Assembly (NCBI RefSeq): GCF_024139115.2
Contig: NC_085141.1
Span: 66,353,675-66,417,674 of the forward strand
Length of the DNA stretch: 64,000 bases
Origin: Armigeres subalbatus
Lineage: Eukaryota; Arthropoda; Insecta; Diptera; Culicidae
Direction of reading: 5' to 3'
A program made the translations under genes and the position numbers. Position 1 is the stretch's first letter. Every line of letters starts with the position of its first letter. The notes under the pieces are model-generated. The model ran no database searches and was not told the origin of the DNA. It was given only the letters and a program-made list of their open reading frames with translations. Positions 34,000-46,168 of the stretch are shown piece by piece.

Positions 34000-36357
34000 A
34001 TATATTTTACACAAACTGCTTTTGGTCAAAACCTACAACGACCTCTAAATGTCTATGTTTTGGTTTTAATCTGTGAGGCTACTCTTTTTAGCGTTTAGGC
34101 ACACCCATTTTAAGTTTAAGACGAACCCTAATTATCATCCTAGACAGGCCCCGTAGGTCGCATCCCCTCACTCTGGTCGATGTCCGAAGAACAGCAGTGG
34201 CCATGGTTACACTACCAATTAAGTACGCAACCCTTTACCGGCGGTCAATTGTCATCGGTGTGCGAAGTGTTAACGAAAATACCGAGTTTCAAATAACTCA
34301 TCGACTTTTGAACTAACTTCATACGCTTCGTCAAGAATATCTATAGGATAGGACTCAACATTATAAAAGTTAAGCATTAGCCTACGCCAATGTAATGTTG
34401 CGAACGTCCTTCACCAACTTACATTCCACGTATCCGATCAGTTTCGGATATCTCCCGCCGCGCGCTCAGTACCTGCTGACAAAAGCATGCCGACTCGGGT
34501 GTTTTTATTTACACACCCCATTAGATGTCATCGGCACCTGTTAGTAGCCCACCATTGCAAGCGCAATCTGCAACCGCACGACAGATCGATTTGTTAAGAT
34601 AAACGCTAGACAACCAGCAAGTGTTTAGGAGTGCAGAGGTAAATACGCCTGGCGTGTCATGCTGTCATCGTCACCGCGCACTACTCCCTCCGCGTAGCAC
34701 CCCCATCAACGTAGAACCACTTCTAATGGGCTAAGAGAGACACATTAAGTTTGTACTGCATCTTAATTATCCGCTTCCTCCCCAGTTGTCTAGCCGAACT
34801 GCCGTAGTTCGTATTTGCCGAGTATCATGAGGTGGGAATGTTTCTTCGTGAGCGCTACGACGCTTTGCTGTTAGTTGACAAGAAAACAATCCACCTCAAG
34901 GTCCGTAGGTTCTAGTTTAATGCTTTGCGGTTGCCATCACCGAACCGTGTGTCTACAGCAATAACCCAACCAAAGTGTATCCCTGTCGTACATAATGAGC
35001 CCCTTTGCTAGTGAGAGCTTCAACCACGTCGTACACAAATCTTGTTGTTGTTTATAGTGCAAACATATTTACATGGAGCAGCATGGCAGTTTTATTAACG
35101 AGCTGCAAGTACGATGTTGTGTTTTATGTTCACTTTTTCCAATTTGCCTATCACTCCCTACGATGCGTTGATGGTAGAAAGGTAAATAGTAAGGTGTGAA
35201 CATTGCTTACGTATAGGAACGGGCAGACCATAAAATTGACGGCATTCGCGGGACCTGTAGCATAAATAATTCTCAACCGATGGCCGTGCTCTTTCCGTGC
35301 CATGTCGCAATAAAGCTGACCACGTTGTCACCTCCAGTGTAACGTAATCATCATCATAGTTATAATCATTAGCGCATGCTGCTGCATGCTGATACTAAGT
35401 GAAACTTTATGGAAACCGGTTGAGAACCCCTGTAACGGTATTACCATAGGAGCAGTGGTCCTCAACACGGTTTCACTTCAGGGTCGTTTTCCAACTCGAT
35501 TCTCCCGGATATTTCTTCTAATAATTGGTGGCAAGGCGGAAGATACAAAACAAAATGGCGGAGAACAAGATTTCTTTATAATAAAATTTAGGAACGAATA
35601 AACAGCTAGGGTTTAGCAGGCCATACAGTTTTATTAAAGCTAATTTCAACGCATTAGATTTCACTTTAGGTTTTTCTTTTATTAAATTTTCTTCATAGTG
35701 AGCTCACCGTTGCGGCCGATGCAGGAACCGTTGGCATGCTTGCAGGTTGATGTCGTCGATATCTGGATCTCGGGGAATTTGGGACACTAGGGCATTTCTC
35801 CTTCGTTCTCTTCTTCTCACTGGGAATAGCTATAGCTTCACTGACGATTCTCAATATTGGCTGGAGAATCCTACTTTCTGTCGGTTTAGCCTATAATAGC
35901 GGAGGCTTTTGTTCCTGGCCCAGGGAGTGGTAACAAACGCGCGACCTGCAAGAGTGATCAATCAAGCGAGCTTGCACCACACGTGGCCGGACAGCCACAG
36001 ATTTTACGGTGTGCCATTGTTCTTCATAATCAGTTGTCCGGCCGATCACTCTGGAGCTATTTTCCACTTTCACTGCAGTTTATTGTTCATCACCAGCTCG
36101 CTTGATTATCGGTGTACGTTCATGACCACAGAGACCTTAGCGCGGTCAGAGCTAACTATGAATTTCTATGGTGCACTTTCTGACCGTTGGTGATGAAGTC
36201 TCTATGATCCGTACTCGAGATTGAAATCACTAGGAAAAGGCACTTGAATCACTGTGGACTTTTGCAAACATTAATACCGAGTTTCTTTTTAAACTAAATA
36301 TCTTTCGATATTATAGGAACTACCGCGGTCAGTATGTTAACGGACTAACACGCGGGA
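34000..36357. other. No confident gene; probably unique host DNA
   Basis: Base composition is more even than elsewhere, especially 34.1-35.6 kb, and I see none of the window's repeat families. ORFs at 35005-35199 and 35386-35601 lack recognisable domains. A small inverted pair, ATCAAGCGAGCT at about 35960 and AGCTCGCTTGAT at about 36098, lies at 35.9-36.1 kb. The stretch may hold host regulatory or noncoding sequence; nothing firmer can be said. Confidence 0.35.
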
Positions 36358-36773
36358 CCGACACTGACATCACTCCTCTGGGCGATAAAAATGAACAAGA
36401 CCTGTACCCTATTGGGGAATCCCTTTTTATCTCCTTTTTGATTAGTCATCCCCATGGCCATCCAAATCCCAGACGACGATGATAGCGGCTACGAGTATTG
36501 GAGACGATGATAAACGCACCAACACAATCAGGAACCTTACACTATAAAATATTTTGGTTGATATCCTATACTAATTTACATGTTTACTCCGACACTGGCT
36601 GCATGCTAAGCCTTGACAATTTTAAATACCCTAACACTTGTTTCCGCACAATAATTAATAAAAATAGACAAAATATGGATGAAATAATTAAATGCACAAA
36701 ATAAGTAAATAAAGAAAACTATGTGAACAGAAAAATTGATATATAAATAAATAAAAATAAATAAATAAATTAA

Positions 36774-36848
<75 letters not shown>

Positions 36849-37090
36849 ACTAAAGTCGGAGTAAAAGAAACGAACAAAATAAATAATAAATCTGAAGACA
36901 TCAACCAAAAGCTACTGAACACAAAATAAATATCACTCAAACACTACAAAAAGTGGAGACAGACATTTATTGAATATTCAGACATTTACAACAACACAAG
37001 ACATTCATAACAATGTTTTATTTGGGCTAAACCACTAACTGGCCTTGCCACCAAGTATTCTATTGTGACCCGAAAATGAACGGTCACAAT
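36358..37090 (-). repeat. 3' LTR of the gypsy-type element
   Basis: In sense orientation it begins TGTGACCGTTCATTTTCGGG, follows a short purine run (CCGGGAAGA, a possible polypurine tract), and ends near AGTGATGTCAGTGTCGG. It contains AATAAA signals and a (TTTA)n microsatellite at about 36737-36850. It differs from the 5' block by a few substitutions, one short indel near 36680 and microsatellite length. Confidence 0.8.
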
Positions 37091-38324
37091 CTTCCCGGAG
37101 TCGGGGTAAAAAAAAACAAAGTGTTTTTTTTTTCTTCCTGGGCTATCCTCACGAGATGCGACTACTGCTCTACCAGAATCAGTTACAATTCATCGAATGA
37201 TTTTTCGTACGGGGCAGAGGAGCTCTGTTCGATGAATTATTTGATTCTAGTACAGTGAGCCTGTCCATCGGATGCGACTACTGCTCTACCAGATTCAGAT
37301 TCAATTAGTTGAATGATTTGTCGTGGAATCCAGAGGAACTCTTTTCAACAAAATTGCATGAATCTAGTAGAATGAGTCTGTCCACCGTTTTCGCGGGTAG
37401 CACCAGGGAATTGTCAAAGTCAGAGGAATAGTGGATTTGAGTTGCTTCGATTGAATGGAGTGATTGTTCTATTGTGCGTCAGATTAAATGCGTTTATAGG
37501 CTACCGTCCCAGTTGTTGAGTTCAACTACAAACTAAAAATTCTCACCTCAACTTTTTGCTGATTTTAAATTACTGTAGAGACCAAACTTTCAGCAACGTC
37601 TCTTTCAAAATTTTCCGTCACAAGCTTCGCCTTGGACAATAAACACTTATTACACTACCTCATTCATTCAAATTCATTCAATCATCCCATTCATACTCCA
37701 CCAACTCATTCACACTCTCTCATTCATTCACTCAAGTTTTCATTCAAGCTTGCCTTATTATCTAGCATTATAAACTATCTTACGATGGTAGGGCGCCCTA
37801 TAGTTAGTTTGTCATATCGTCACTCTCCTAGGATAGAGTGACTATGACTATTTTTCAAATGGAATTATACCCACTCAGATCGTAATTTCTGAGTACTCGC
37901 TTGCTTTCGCAAGTGATAAAGGGTAGAAATTACGGGGAATAGTATAATTCCTATTAAGGTGTATCCACTGAAAAGTCCGACATGGATACTGGGTTATACG
38001 CTTTTACCGTATATCCCGATTGTTCTTGTATTGGTGTTTCGGCAATTGTTGATGAACTCAACAACAATGACGATGGCTAAACAGACGAGACAACTGACGA
38101 GACACTAATGCTTATGGATATTTTTCTAGTTTTTGTGGTTTATATTACTCTATTAATTAATTTCTTTTTGTATTTTAGGTACTTCTGACACGGCTATTTT
38201 GGAGATTATAGTGGAAATCAAATAATGTAGGCTACTATACTCGTTTTACTCGCTCGTAGTATTCGAAAAAAAAACAGACAGTGAAAATTTAGTCAACCGA
38301 TTTGTTTACTATGCAACTATGCAA
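37091..38324 (-). other. Noncoding 3' region of the gypsy-type element
   Basis: No ORF of note between integrase and the 3' LTR. Two diverged direct units start at 37157 and 37273 with GCGACTACTGCTCTACCAGA, each followed by an inverted pair around a BTTGAATGATTT-like core. An inverted pair also flanks 37866-37940 (GGGTAGAAATTAC and GATCGTAATTTC region). Confidence 0.55.
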
Positions 38325-41300
38325 TTATCCTGGTTTGAGATGGGCCGCAGGCCAGATACCTAGATTTTTACCGTTCATGTCCTCCAACTCATAAGAGGAC
38401 GAGCCAATTTTGTTTTTAACGCGACAGGGAAGAAATTGTGGGCCGTATTTTGAGTTGTAGTGCTCTGCAGCATTGGAGATCTTCATATTTCTACGATACA
38501 CGAATTGACCTTCTGCGAACGACTTAGCGAATGAACGATGACGTAGATTATAATGTTGACGAGATGCTTGATGTGCTTTTACCAAGTTTTGGCTGACTAA
38601 CTCGTAGATTCTGGCAAACATTTTTTTTCTACGCTCGTTTTGCTCGTCGGACGTGAGATTGTTTTCGTGACGTGTCATTTTGTGATCGATTCCAGACTCC
38701 GAAAGCTCGTGTCCGTGCGTGACGAAGAAAGGTGTGAAACCAGTCGAAGCGTGCACACTTGTATTGAGCAGCATCTCTATTTCAGCAGTTCGAGTATCCC
38801 AGAGCCGTTGGTCCTCTTTCACGTAGGTGCGGATGGCACCGTTAATCGTACGATTGACTCTTTCCACAGGATTCGCCTGGGAATGGTACCTGGAATTAAG
38901 CCAATGCGTGATTTGGAACTGGTCCAGGAGCTCTTTGAACTCCTTAGAGGTAAAACAGCTACCGTTATCGGTGATTATTATCTCCGGCGCCGAGTTTCGG
39001 AGGATCCACTGCTCTTTGAGGATAGTGCAGAGACTCGAACTGCTGATGCTTCGGACTGGTTGGATCAGCACCCACTTTGAAAAAATAGTCGGCCACTACA
39101 AGGATGTGCTGATTTCCTTTGCGACTTCGCGGGAGTGGACCGACATAATCAGCGGAAATGATCTGCCACGGACGACTAGCCATTCTCATATTGCCCATCT
39201 CGGGTGCAAGCGGTCGTGAAGAGGGTTTTACCTCCTTGCAAATCCCGCACTGCTGGACGTAGGAACGAATTTCTCCAGCCATCTTTGGCCAATAGTACCT
39301 TTGACGGATTCTGGAAAGGGTGCGCTCATATCCTGGATGAAAACAAGAGTCGTGGCAGTCGTTTAGTATTCCGGGAATTTCCGACTTTTGGGGAACTATT
39401 TTCCACTCGAAACGGGAATCGCACGGGTAATCGCACACGGAGACGAACTTAAATAAACGATCGTTTTCAACCTTGAAGTCCACGTAATCTTCTGGCTGAC
39501 TCAACACTTTGTCCACCATGGTGGAGTACCAGAGCGAATCGATGGAATCTACTGCGGCAATTAGACTTCTGGATAACGCGTCAGCAACGACATTGTCTTT
39601 GCCTTTGCGATGTATTACAGTCATATCGAACTGTTGCAGATTCAACGACCATCGACTGCATCTGGACCCTACTTTCCATTTGGTTTTCAAAATGTGAGTC
39701 AGCGCAGAAGAATCCGTGACTAAGGTGAAATGGTACCCCTCGATATAGCCGCGGAACGCATCAATTGCCAGGATCGCGGCAAGTGCTTCCTTTTCGGCGG
39801 CATGGTAATTCTTTTGCGGCGTTGTGAGTTTGTGCGAGAAGTATGCGATGACTCGCTCACCGCCCTCCTGTTGCTGCACAAGAATTCCGGCGACAGCGAC
39901 GTCACTATGGCGTCGGTTTGTACAACAAACTCCTTCGTAAAATCCGGACTTCTCAGAATCGGTGAGGAAATAAGAAGTTCCTTGATTTTGCAAAAGGCTT
40001 CTTCGGAGGCATCGTTCCAATGAATCACCTTTGATTTGGTCTTCAGCAAATCACTCAATGGAGGAGTTACTCCGCTGAAGTCCGCGATGAATCTCCGGTA
40101 GTAGTTCACCATTCCTAGGAATCTCCGGAGCTTAGTGATTGTTGTTGGCCGCTCGTATTCTACGATGGGGCGTATTTTGTCTGGATTAGTTCGCTGACCG
40201 TTAGTGCTCTACAGTTATCCAGATAGGAATGGGACCTCACAGACTACGAAGCGAGACTTCTCCAGATTGATGCTTAGGTTGGCTTGGCTTAGACGACGTG
40301 CAATTTCAGTGAGGAGCTGTACGTGTTGCTCAAACGTATTGCTCCAGTATACCATGGCCAAGAACGGTATCCATTAGTCGAGCCAGAGTGGCGGGACTAT
40401 TTATGAGACCAAATGGCATTCTGGTATACTGGAACAACCCTTTGCCCTGCACACTGAACGCCGTGTATTTTCTCGATTGTAGATCGAGTTGGACTTGTAG
40501 AAAGGCCTCGGAAGGATCGATCGTCGAAAGGAATTTCGCTTTTGGGAGTTGGTCAAGAAAACGTCCAGGGTGGGGCAAAGGGCATGCATCACGCACAGTT
40601 CGCTCATTGATTCTGCGCGCGTCTAAGCAAAGCCTTGCCTTGTTTGGTTTGATTACTGGAACGCAATTTAGGGATCAATCGGAATTACTCCTCTCGAGGA
40701 TCCCAATGTCTAGCAGCCTTTGCAGTTCGACCGCCACCAGCTCTTGGGTTTTTGGCGACATGCAATACGGAAACTGCCGAACGGGTGGTTGATTTTTCCA
40801 TTCCTCTTTCAGAACTATTGTGTGTTGAGCTAGTGGAGTGAGAGTTAGACTGCCTTCTCGAGCAGGGAGAAATTCCATCTTTACTTCTTCGATTAACCTC
40901 TTCTCCTCATTAGACAGAATGGGGTCATCTGAACAATGTTCAAGGGTGGAAACAATCGCATCTTGTTCGTTCGACAGCATGGTGGGTTGGATATGGAACT
41001 TCCTCCAGAAGTCCATTCCACATATGCAGTCGACGGAAAGATTTGCGACCACGAGGGTAGGGACAATCCGGGTCTTTCCATGGACAAAAAATGGGAGGTT
41101 CACTTGACCGAGGATTTGCAGTTGGTCTCCGCTTGCGGATAGAAGCGAAATGCTGCGAGGGGGTTTATGAAGACGCTTGACATTCAATTTCGTGTAGACT
41201 TTCTCACTTATTATCGTGAAATTGCTACCGCTATCAAGCAGTGCGTGGATGTGGAGACCATAGATTCTGACTGACACATGCGGACGACTATCGCCTTCGT

Positions 41301-41505
41301 ATGGGTATGTGATTTGGCAAACATCGGTGGAATCTGCGTACAGATTGGGTGGAGCGGGCTCCCAGAAAAACGGTGGAGTACGCTCATGGTTAGAATGGGG
41401 AGGATTTACGCTTGTGGACCTTGCGGACGGCGATTTTGGTTCGCGGCCGGCCCGTTTTTTAAACAATACGGGCAGAAGTCCGTAGGGAAACCTCGAAGAC
41501 CACAC
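38325..41505 (-). pseudogene. Pol (protease-RT-RNase H-integrase) of the gypsy-type element, inactivated
   Basis: The reading overlaps gag by about 100 bp in another frame. Order: protease with LLDSGSNFTIIS (about 41240), RT start, in-frame TGA at 40675-40677, RT blocks STIDPSEAFLQVQL and FQYTRMPFGLINSPA, RNase H (VIAYFSHKLT, VVADALSRSL), integrase zinc region (H-x-H with CGICKE) and core IIITDNGSCFTSKEF and HSQANPVERVNRT, then a C-terminal GPQFLPCRV segment. The RT region that should hold the Y-x-D-D box (about 40340-40360) is deleted: VY is followed directly by SNTFEQH. Frame changes at about 40110, 39960 and 39060 also break it. Confidence 0.9.
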
Positions 41506-43496
41506 GTACCACAGAAAGTTCCACGGGGTTGTCTACACATAACCGTGTGATGGCCGAATCTACCGCAATTGTAGCATGTGTTGTCCGGTGGAGGAGAATG
41601 GTTATTCACTACCTCTTCCAGGGTAAGTGATGGGCGTTGCTGCGCCCTGGACGATCCTGCTACGGGGGAGCTAGAAGCGATATTCCGCATTTGAGCATTT
41701 GAAGACTCAGCGTGCTGATTGTTTGGACGTTGGGGCTTGGTGGTAGAGATATATGGAGGATTGGATGGACCGCGATTGTTCCTGTTTGGGTTAAACGGTA
41801 CCGAAGACCCGACGCTCGCTGTCTGACTGGATCCATGAGATTCAGGCTGGCCGGAAACGCTCTTTTGTTTCTTTTTCCCGCCTGTTTCTTTGTTGCTTAC
41901 CGCTTGGACGGTTTTCTCCGTGCCGAAGACTTTGTTGTAAGCGGAAAAGTTCAAAGCGTCGAGTTTCTGACCAGCCGCTACTAGGGTCTCCAAGTCAGCG
42001 ATAGGGAGGAAGGTCATCTGTCGCTTGTAATCCATCCTCATATTTTGTTGAAGAATCTGCATCTTCTCCACGTCCGAAATTTGACCACTCATCGTGCGAA
42101 ATAGCTTCTCCATCTCGAAAAAGAATTCGTGGAACGACTCGTATTTCTGTTGACGCCTCTGATAGACTTTCATCTTAATCAGAGCGTCAAGATCAGGATG
42201 CATGTACGTTCTACGTAGTTCGAAAACGAGATGTTCCCAGTTCATGAGCCGACCAGTGGAACGCTGGGACATGTACCATTTCAACGCTGATCCAGTGAAC
42301 AAGTGTACCGCAGACTCGAACAACTCTCTTTCAGAAATACACTCCGCTTGCGATAATGCCTGAACATGCTCCAGGAACTCATTCAGTTTCAGACCTTGGT
42401 CATCCCCACTGTACTTCGCTATGTTCCACTTGGAAACTGGCAGAGTGTGGCGAGTTTGGTATGGCCCTGAATATTGATGCACAGGATAGGGATTAGGAAG
42501 ACGAGGTTGGCTAGGAACAGCTTGTGTTGTTTGTGCAAACTGGGGGTGAAGGGAACTAATTGCTGGTCTGTTGGGATCTGGATTATTGGAAATCGGGAAT
42601 GTTGTGTTCATAGGAGCATGGTTAAAAGTATTGGCAGAGCTAGTTTCTAGCGATGCTGTCCTATGATTTTGACCACAATGATTAACTGATGGAAAAGGAA
42701 TTTGAGGGTGTGAATGAGGCCAGGAGAATGAACTAAGATGGTGGATGGGATTTGGGTTATTTACTCTGGAATGTTCTAAAGGCATATCACTCTCAAGCGA
42801 AGTTTGAGTTCCCACATCCCTTCCGTTCCTGCGCTGTAGCTCAAATTCAAGATCTGCGATTCTGGCCTGCAGGGAGTGAATCCAGTCTAGATCGTCTTGA
42901 CTTAAAACAGTCATACGACGAGTCGATGTGTTTTGTGTTTCGTCTGGATCTTTTTCACCCACCTGCGATGTATTAACACATTCCTCATTCCCTTCTAAAT
43001 TCTCAGTTACTATCGTTGACTTATTGTGAAGTGATTTAGTGCACTCTGGCTGAAGAATACTCACCAATTCTACCAGCACATTTTGTAGATTGCTGTGGAG
43101 ATTTGGTGAGTCCTTAGCTGAACTCAAAATCACTACTATACGAGCTCCCACGTGGAGTAAACGAGCAAGATACAACTCCCTATCATTTTCACTGCTAATC
43201 ATTCCCCATTTTGTTTTTAGTTCGGTGAATTTCTTCATGCATGTCTTGATTTCCTGTTTCACCTCACCTTTTACAACACCTACTGTACTAGTACCTGACG
43301 TTTCCTTCTCTTTCTTGAGACTGTCTCGTAGCCATTTTCTTTTCTGAGTCAAACTCAGATTGTCGTCTATTGCAATTGATCGAGATTCAAGCTCCCAATC
43401 GAGTTCATCAACATCAAGAAAGTCTACACGCATGCTATGATACCATCCAATTAGTAGTTCGCTAGCTTGGTCAAAAGTAGGACAAGCAAAAGCCAT
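41406..43496 (-). CDS. Gag polyprotein of the gypsy-type element (intact ORF, 696 aa)
   Basis: Gag would form the cytoplasmic particle that packages element RNA. The ORF is uninterrupted, with its ATG at 43494-43496 about 0.6 kb from the sense primer-site motif. N-terminal residues 1-250 are acidic and helical in character. A proline/asparagine/histidine-rich linker follows, then a capsid-like block around residues 360-540 (KWNIAKYSGDD, ALKWYMSQRS, RRTYMHPDLDALIKMKVYQ). Near residue 635 is a zinc knuckle CYNCGRFGHHTVMC (C-x2-C-x4-H-x4-C), then a second cysteine cluster CGTCGLRGFPTDFC. An intact gag beside a dead pol fits either recent pol damage or trans-complemented use. The family is clear; expression is unknown. 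Confidence 0.88.
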   Translation of the reverse strand: MAFACPTFDQASELLIGWYHSMRVDFLDVDELDWELESRSIAIDDNLSLTQKRKWLRDSLKKEKETSGTSTVGVVKGEVKQEIKTCMKKFTELKTKWGMISSENDRELYLARLLHVGARIVVILSSAKDSPNLHSNLQNVLVELVSILQPECTKSLHNKSTIVTENLEGNEECVNTSQVGEKDPDETQNTSTRRMTVLSQDDLDWIHSLQARIADLEFELQRRNGRDVGTQTSLESDMPLEHSRVNNPNPIHHLSSFSWPHSHPQIPFPSVNHCGQNHRTASLETSSANTFNHAPMNTTFPISNNPDPNRPAISSLHPQFAQTTQAVPSQPRLPNPYPVHQYSGPYQTRHTLPVSKWNIAKYSGDDQGLKLNEFLEHVQALSQAECISERELFESAVHLFTGSALKWYMSQRSTGRLMNWEHLVFELRRTYMHPDLDALIKMKVYQRRQQKYESFHEFFFEMEKLFRTMSGQISDVEKMQILQQNMRMDYKRQMTFLPIADLETLVAAGQKLDALNFSAYNKVFGTEKTVQAVSNKETGGKKKQKSVSGQPESHGSSQTASVGSSVPFNPNRNNRGPSNPPYISTTKPQRPNNQHAESSNAQMRNIASSSPVAGSSRAQQRPSLTLEEVVNNHSPPPDNTCYNCGRFGHHTVMCRQPRGTFCGTCGLRGFPTDFCPYCLKNGPAANQNRRPQGPQA

Positions 43497-43840
43497 TTTT
43501 GCTTCTTTTTTTTATTAAATATGCAATAAATAATAAGTGTAAATAAATAAATCTGTAATAAATAAATAAATAAGTTGTAAATAAACGTATCTAATAAATA
43601 AATAAATCTATAAACAACAAAAATAAATATGCAGAAAAATGTTTAAACTATAATAAATAATTAAATAAAAAGCATCTGAATAAATATATCACAGGAAACA
43701 CACAAAAAAAACACAAATAAAGTAGACTAACACTTTTGTTTCCTTTTGATAAATACGAAAATAATATGATTTAACACACTATTTACATTGAAAATAGAAA
43801 AAATAAGAATTTATTGCTAATTGACAACTTGTAACACTTG

Positions 43841-44284
43841 AAATTGACGAAGTTCCAGATAAAGTACTCAACAATAAAGTAACTCAACTCAACACTTGAA
43901 ACATGCAGCATTTACGTATTTGGTTATCATCACTCGCAACAATCCTCAATTTTTCAATCTTTGAGAACAAATTTTTGTCCACTTATTTCACCTGACGACC
44001 ACGCGATTATTGAAATTAATTTAATTAATTGAAATTCTCCGGGAGACCGATTAAAAAAAGGGTTTTATTTCAGGCCTTGAAAGAAAACACTTTTTTTTAA
44101 CTTATAAATTTTTAACGTTGAGCGCCAATTAAAAATTCAAGCCACTTTATTGTTGAGTACTTTATCTGGAACTTCGTCAATTTCATTTGGCGCCCAACGT
44201 GGGGCCCGACACTGACATCACTCCTCAACTTCGTCAATTTCAATTGGCGCCCAACGTGGGGCCCGACACTGACATCACTCCTCT
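43841..44284. repeat. Rearranged leader: 40-bp inverted duplication, 57-bp tandem duplication, opposed PBS-like motifs
   Basis: 43841-43880 is exactly the reverse complement of 44144-44183. A 57-bp unit starting ACTTCGTCAATTTC is tandemly duplicated from 44171 to 44284. TGGCGCCCAACGTGGGGC, a primer-binding-site-like motif, reads on the plus strand at 44188 and 44245, against the element's sense. A related TGGCGCTCAACGT reads in the sense direction (minus strand) at 44115-44127. The leader has therefore been inverted and duplicated in part. Confidence 0.85.
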
Positions 44285-44705
44285 GGGCGATAAAAATGAA
44301 CAAGACCTGTACCCTATTGGGGAATCCCTTTTTATCTCCTTTTTGATTAGTCATCCCCATGGCCATCCAAATCCCAGACGACGATGATAGCGGCTACGAG
44401 TATTGGAGACGATGATAAACGCACCAACACAATCAGGAACCTTACACTATAAAATATTTTGGTTGATATCCTATACTAATTTACATGTTTACTCCGACAC
44501 TGGCTGCATGCTAAGCCTTGACAATTTTAAATACCCTAACACTTGTTTCCGCACAATAATTAATAAAAATAAACAAAATATGGATGAATAAATAAGTAAA
44601 GAAATAATTAAATGCACAAAATAAGTAAATAAAGAAAACTATGTGAACAAAAAAATGAATATATAAATGAATGAATGAATAAAAATAAATAAATAAATTA
44701 ATGAA

Positions 44706-44776
<71 letters not shown>

Positions 44777-45018
44777 ACTAAAGTCGGAGTAAAAGAAACG
44801 AACAAAATAAATAATAAATCTGAAGACATCAACCAAAAGCTACTGAACACAAAATAAATATCACTCAAACACTACAAAAAGTGGAGACAGACATTTATTG
44901 AATATTCAGACATTTACAACAACACAAGACATTCATAACAATGTTTTATTTGGGCTAAACCACTAACTGGCCTTGCCACCAAGTATTCTATTGTGACCCG
45001 AAAATGAACGGTCACAAT
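44263..45018 (-). repeat. 5' LTR of the gypsy-type element
   Basis: Direct counterpart of 36358-37090. The sense start TGTGACCG is at about 45016. It has the same (TTTA)n tract at about 44670-44777. The inner boundary is uncertain because the tandem unit 44171-44284 overlaps it. Confidence 0.8.
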
Positions 45019-46156
45019 GCTAGGAGACTTGTTTCTTCCACGCTTCCACAGAAACTCCCAAGAAGTTCGGTTAGTGCGGTGGGGCGACGGAGGGCACTGC
45101 AAATGTGCGACTAGTTAAATTTATCTTCACACATATCAGATTACCACTTGAATAGAGGCAGGTTTGAAGTCCTGTCATGTTGCTGTGTGCCGTAAAGCGA
45201 ATGTTTGCATATGATAAATTGTTTGTTCGAGCAACGTTGAAATTGATCAGACGTCCGACTAGGCGACATGCCAGGATGCAAAACGACGAATCATAATTAA
45301 CTTACGAGCGATGGTGAACCAGTTAGGTTTGGTTCAAGAAGCGAACAATGCTCCTCCATAATTTGTACCTACATAACTACGGCTATTAAAATAAATGGAT
45401 TGTTAAAAAGTAATTAAATTAAACGTTATCTCACACGTGAATGGATGATGGAAGAACAGGTCCTTGTTGCATAGAGGCAATAGTTCGATGGTATAACATC
45501 TTCGGTATCCATTTTCTAAACGTAATGTGCCATAATATTAATGTCGCCGCTGAAGCAAATTGGCTGAGAGCACGCTTTGAAATTATCATTTTTTTTATTA
45601 TAATTTATTTGTGGAGAGTTGACTTAAATGTTGGCAAACCCAAACTTTACTGTCACGCTAGTACCGGTTGATCAATTCTATTCAATCATTGGATAGCAAT
45701 AGTATGCGTATGCAATATTAAAATATTGATTTTGATTGGCAAAAAGTAAAATTGGAAAAAATAACTCATTTTTGTTGTAGTTCTAAACCTCATATAAACT
45801 TATAAACTGTGCAATTTCCACAAAACCAGAATTGTTGCATAATACAGTTGGACAGATGGAGCTAAGCGAAGCGGTGGAAGTGACAAAAACTTTTTTCGAG
45901 TGTCAAAGTTTCTCATTTTTTTTTTTTTTTTCAAACTAATTGCAAGGGAATTCAAACAATCTCAATTTTTTTCGCGTTATTACTTTTCTCCTCATCATCT
46001 CATCATAGCCTTTATAAAATAAAACATACAATAAATAAATTGTGTATTGAATAATTGTCTGGGTAGCGTGTTTGAATCTAACTCCAAACATTTGATTCAA
46101 TAAGCAGATTTGTCTAAAAATTGCATTTAATGTTTTATGCGTTTTTAGCAAGATAT
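45019..46156. other. No gene or element recognised
   Basis: AT-rich flank between the LTR element and the SINE. ORFs such as 45441-45671 have no motif. Confidence 0.4.
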
Positions 46157-46168
46157 GAGATTGTAAAA

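Larger units (their letters stand above)
36358..45018 (-). mobile_element. Ty3/gypsy-type LTR retrotransposon, minus strand
   Basis: Two highly similar direct blocks (36358-37090 and 44263-45018) flank gag and pol reading leftwards. Order in the sense direction is LTR, leader, Gag with CCHC, protease, RT, RNase H, integrase, then noncoding DNA and LTR. This order and the integrase motifs fit Ty3/gypsy; no envelope ORF is seen. No clear target duplication joins the flanks (GCTAG right, CGGGA left), so one end may be rearranged. Pol is broken and lacks RT catalytic residues, so this copy is not autonomous. Confidence 0.9.

Noticed and set aside
36737..36850. Possible CRISPR-like or satellite array of TAAA units
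   Set aside because: A simple (AAAT)n microsatellite within the LTR, present at the same place in the other LTR; no spacers.
38640..39080. Plus-strand ORF of 146 codons across the integrase region
   Set aside because: It is the antisense shadow of the minus-strand integrase, whose catalytic motifs are clear.
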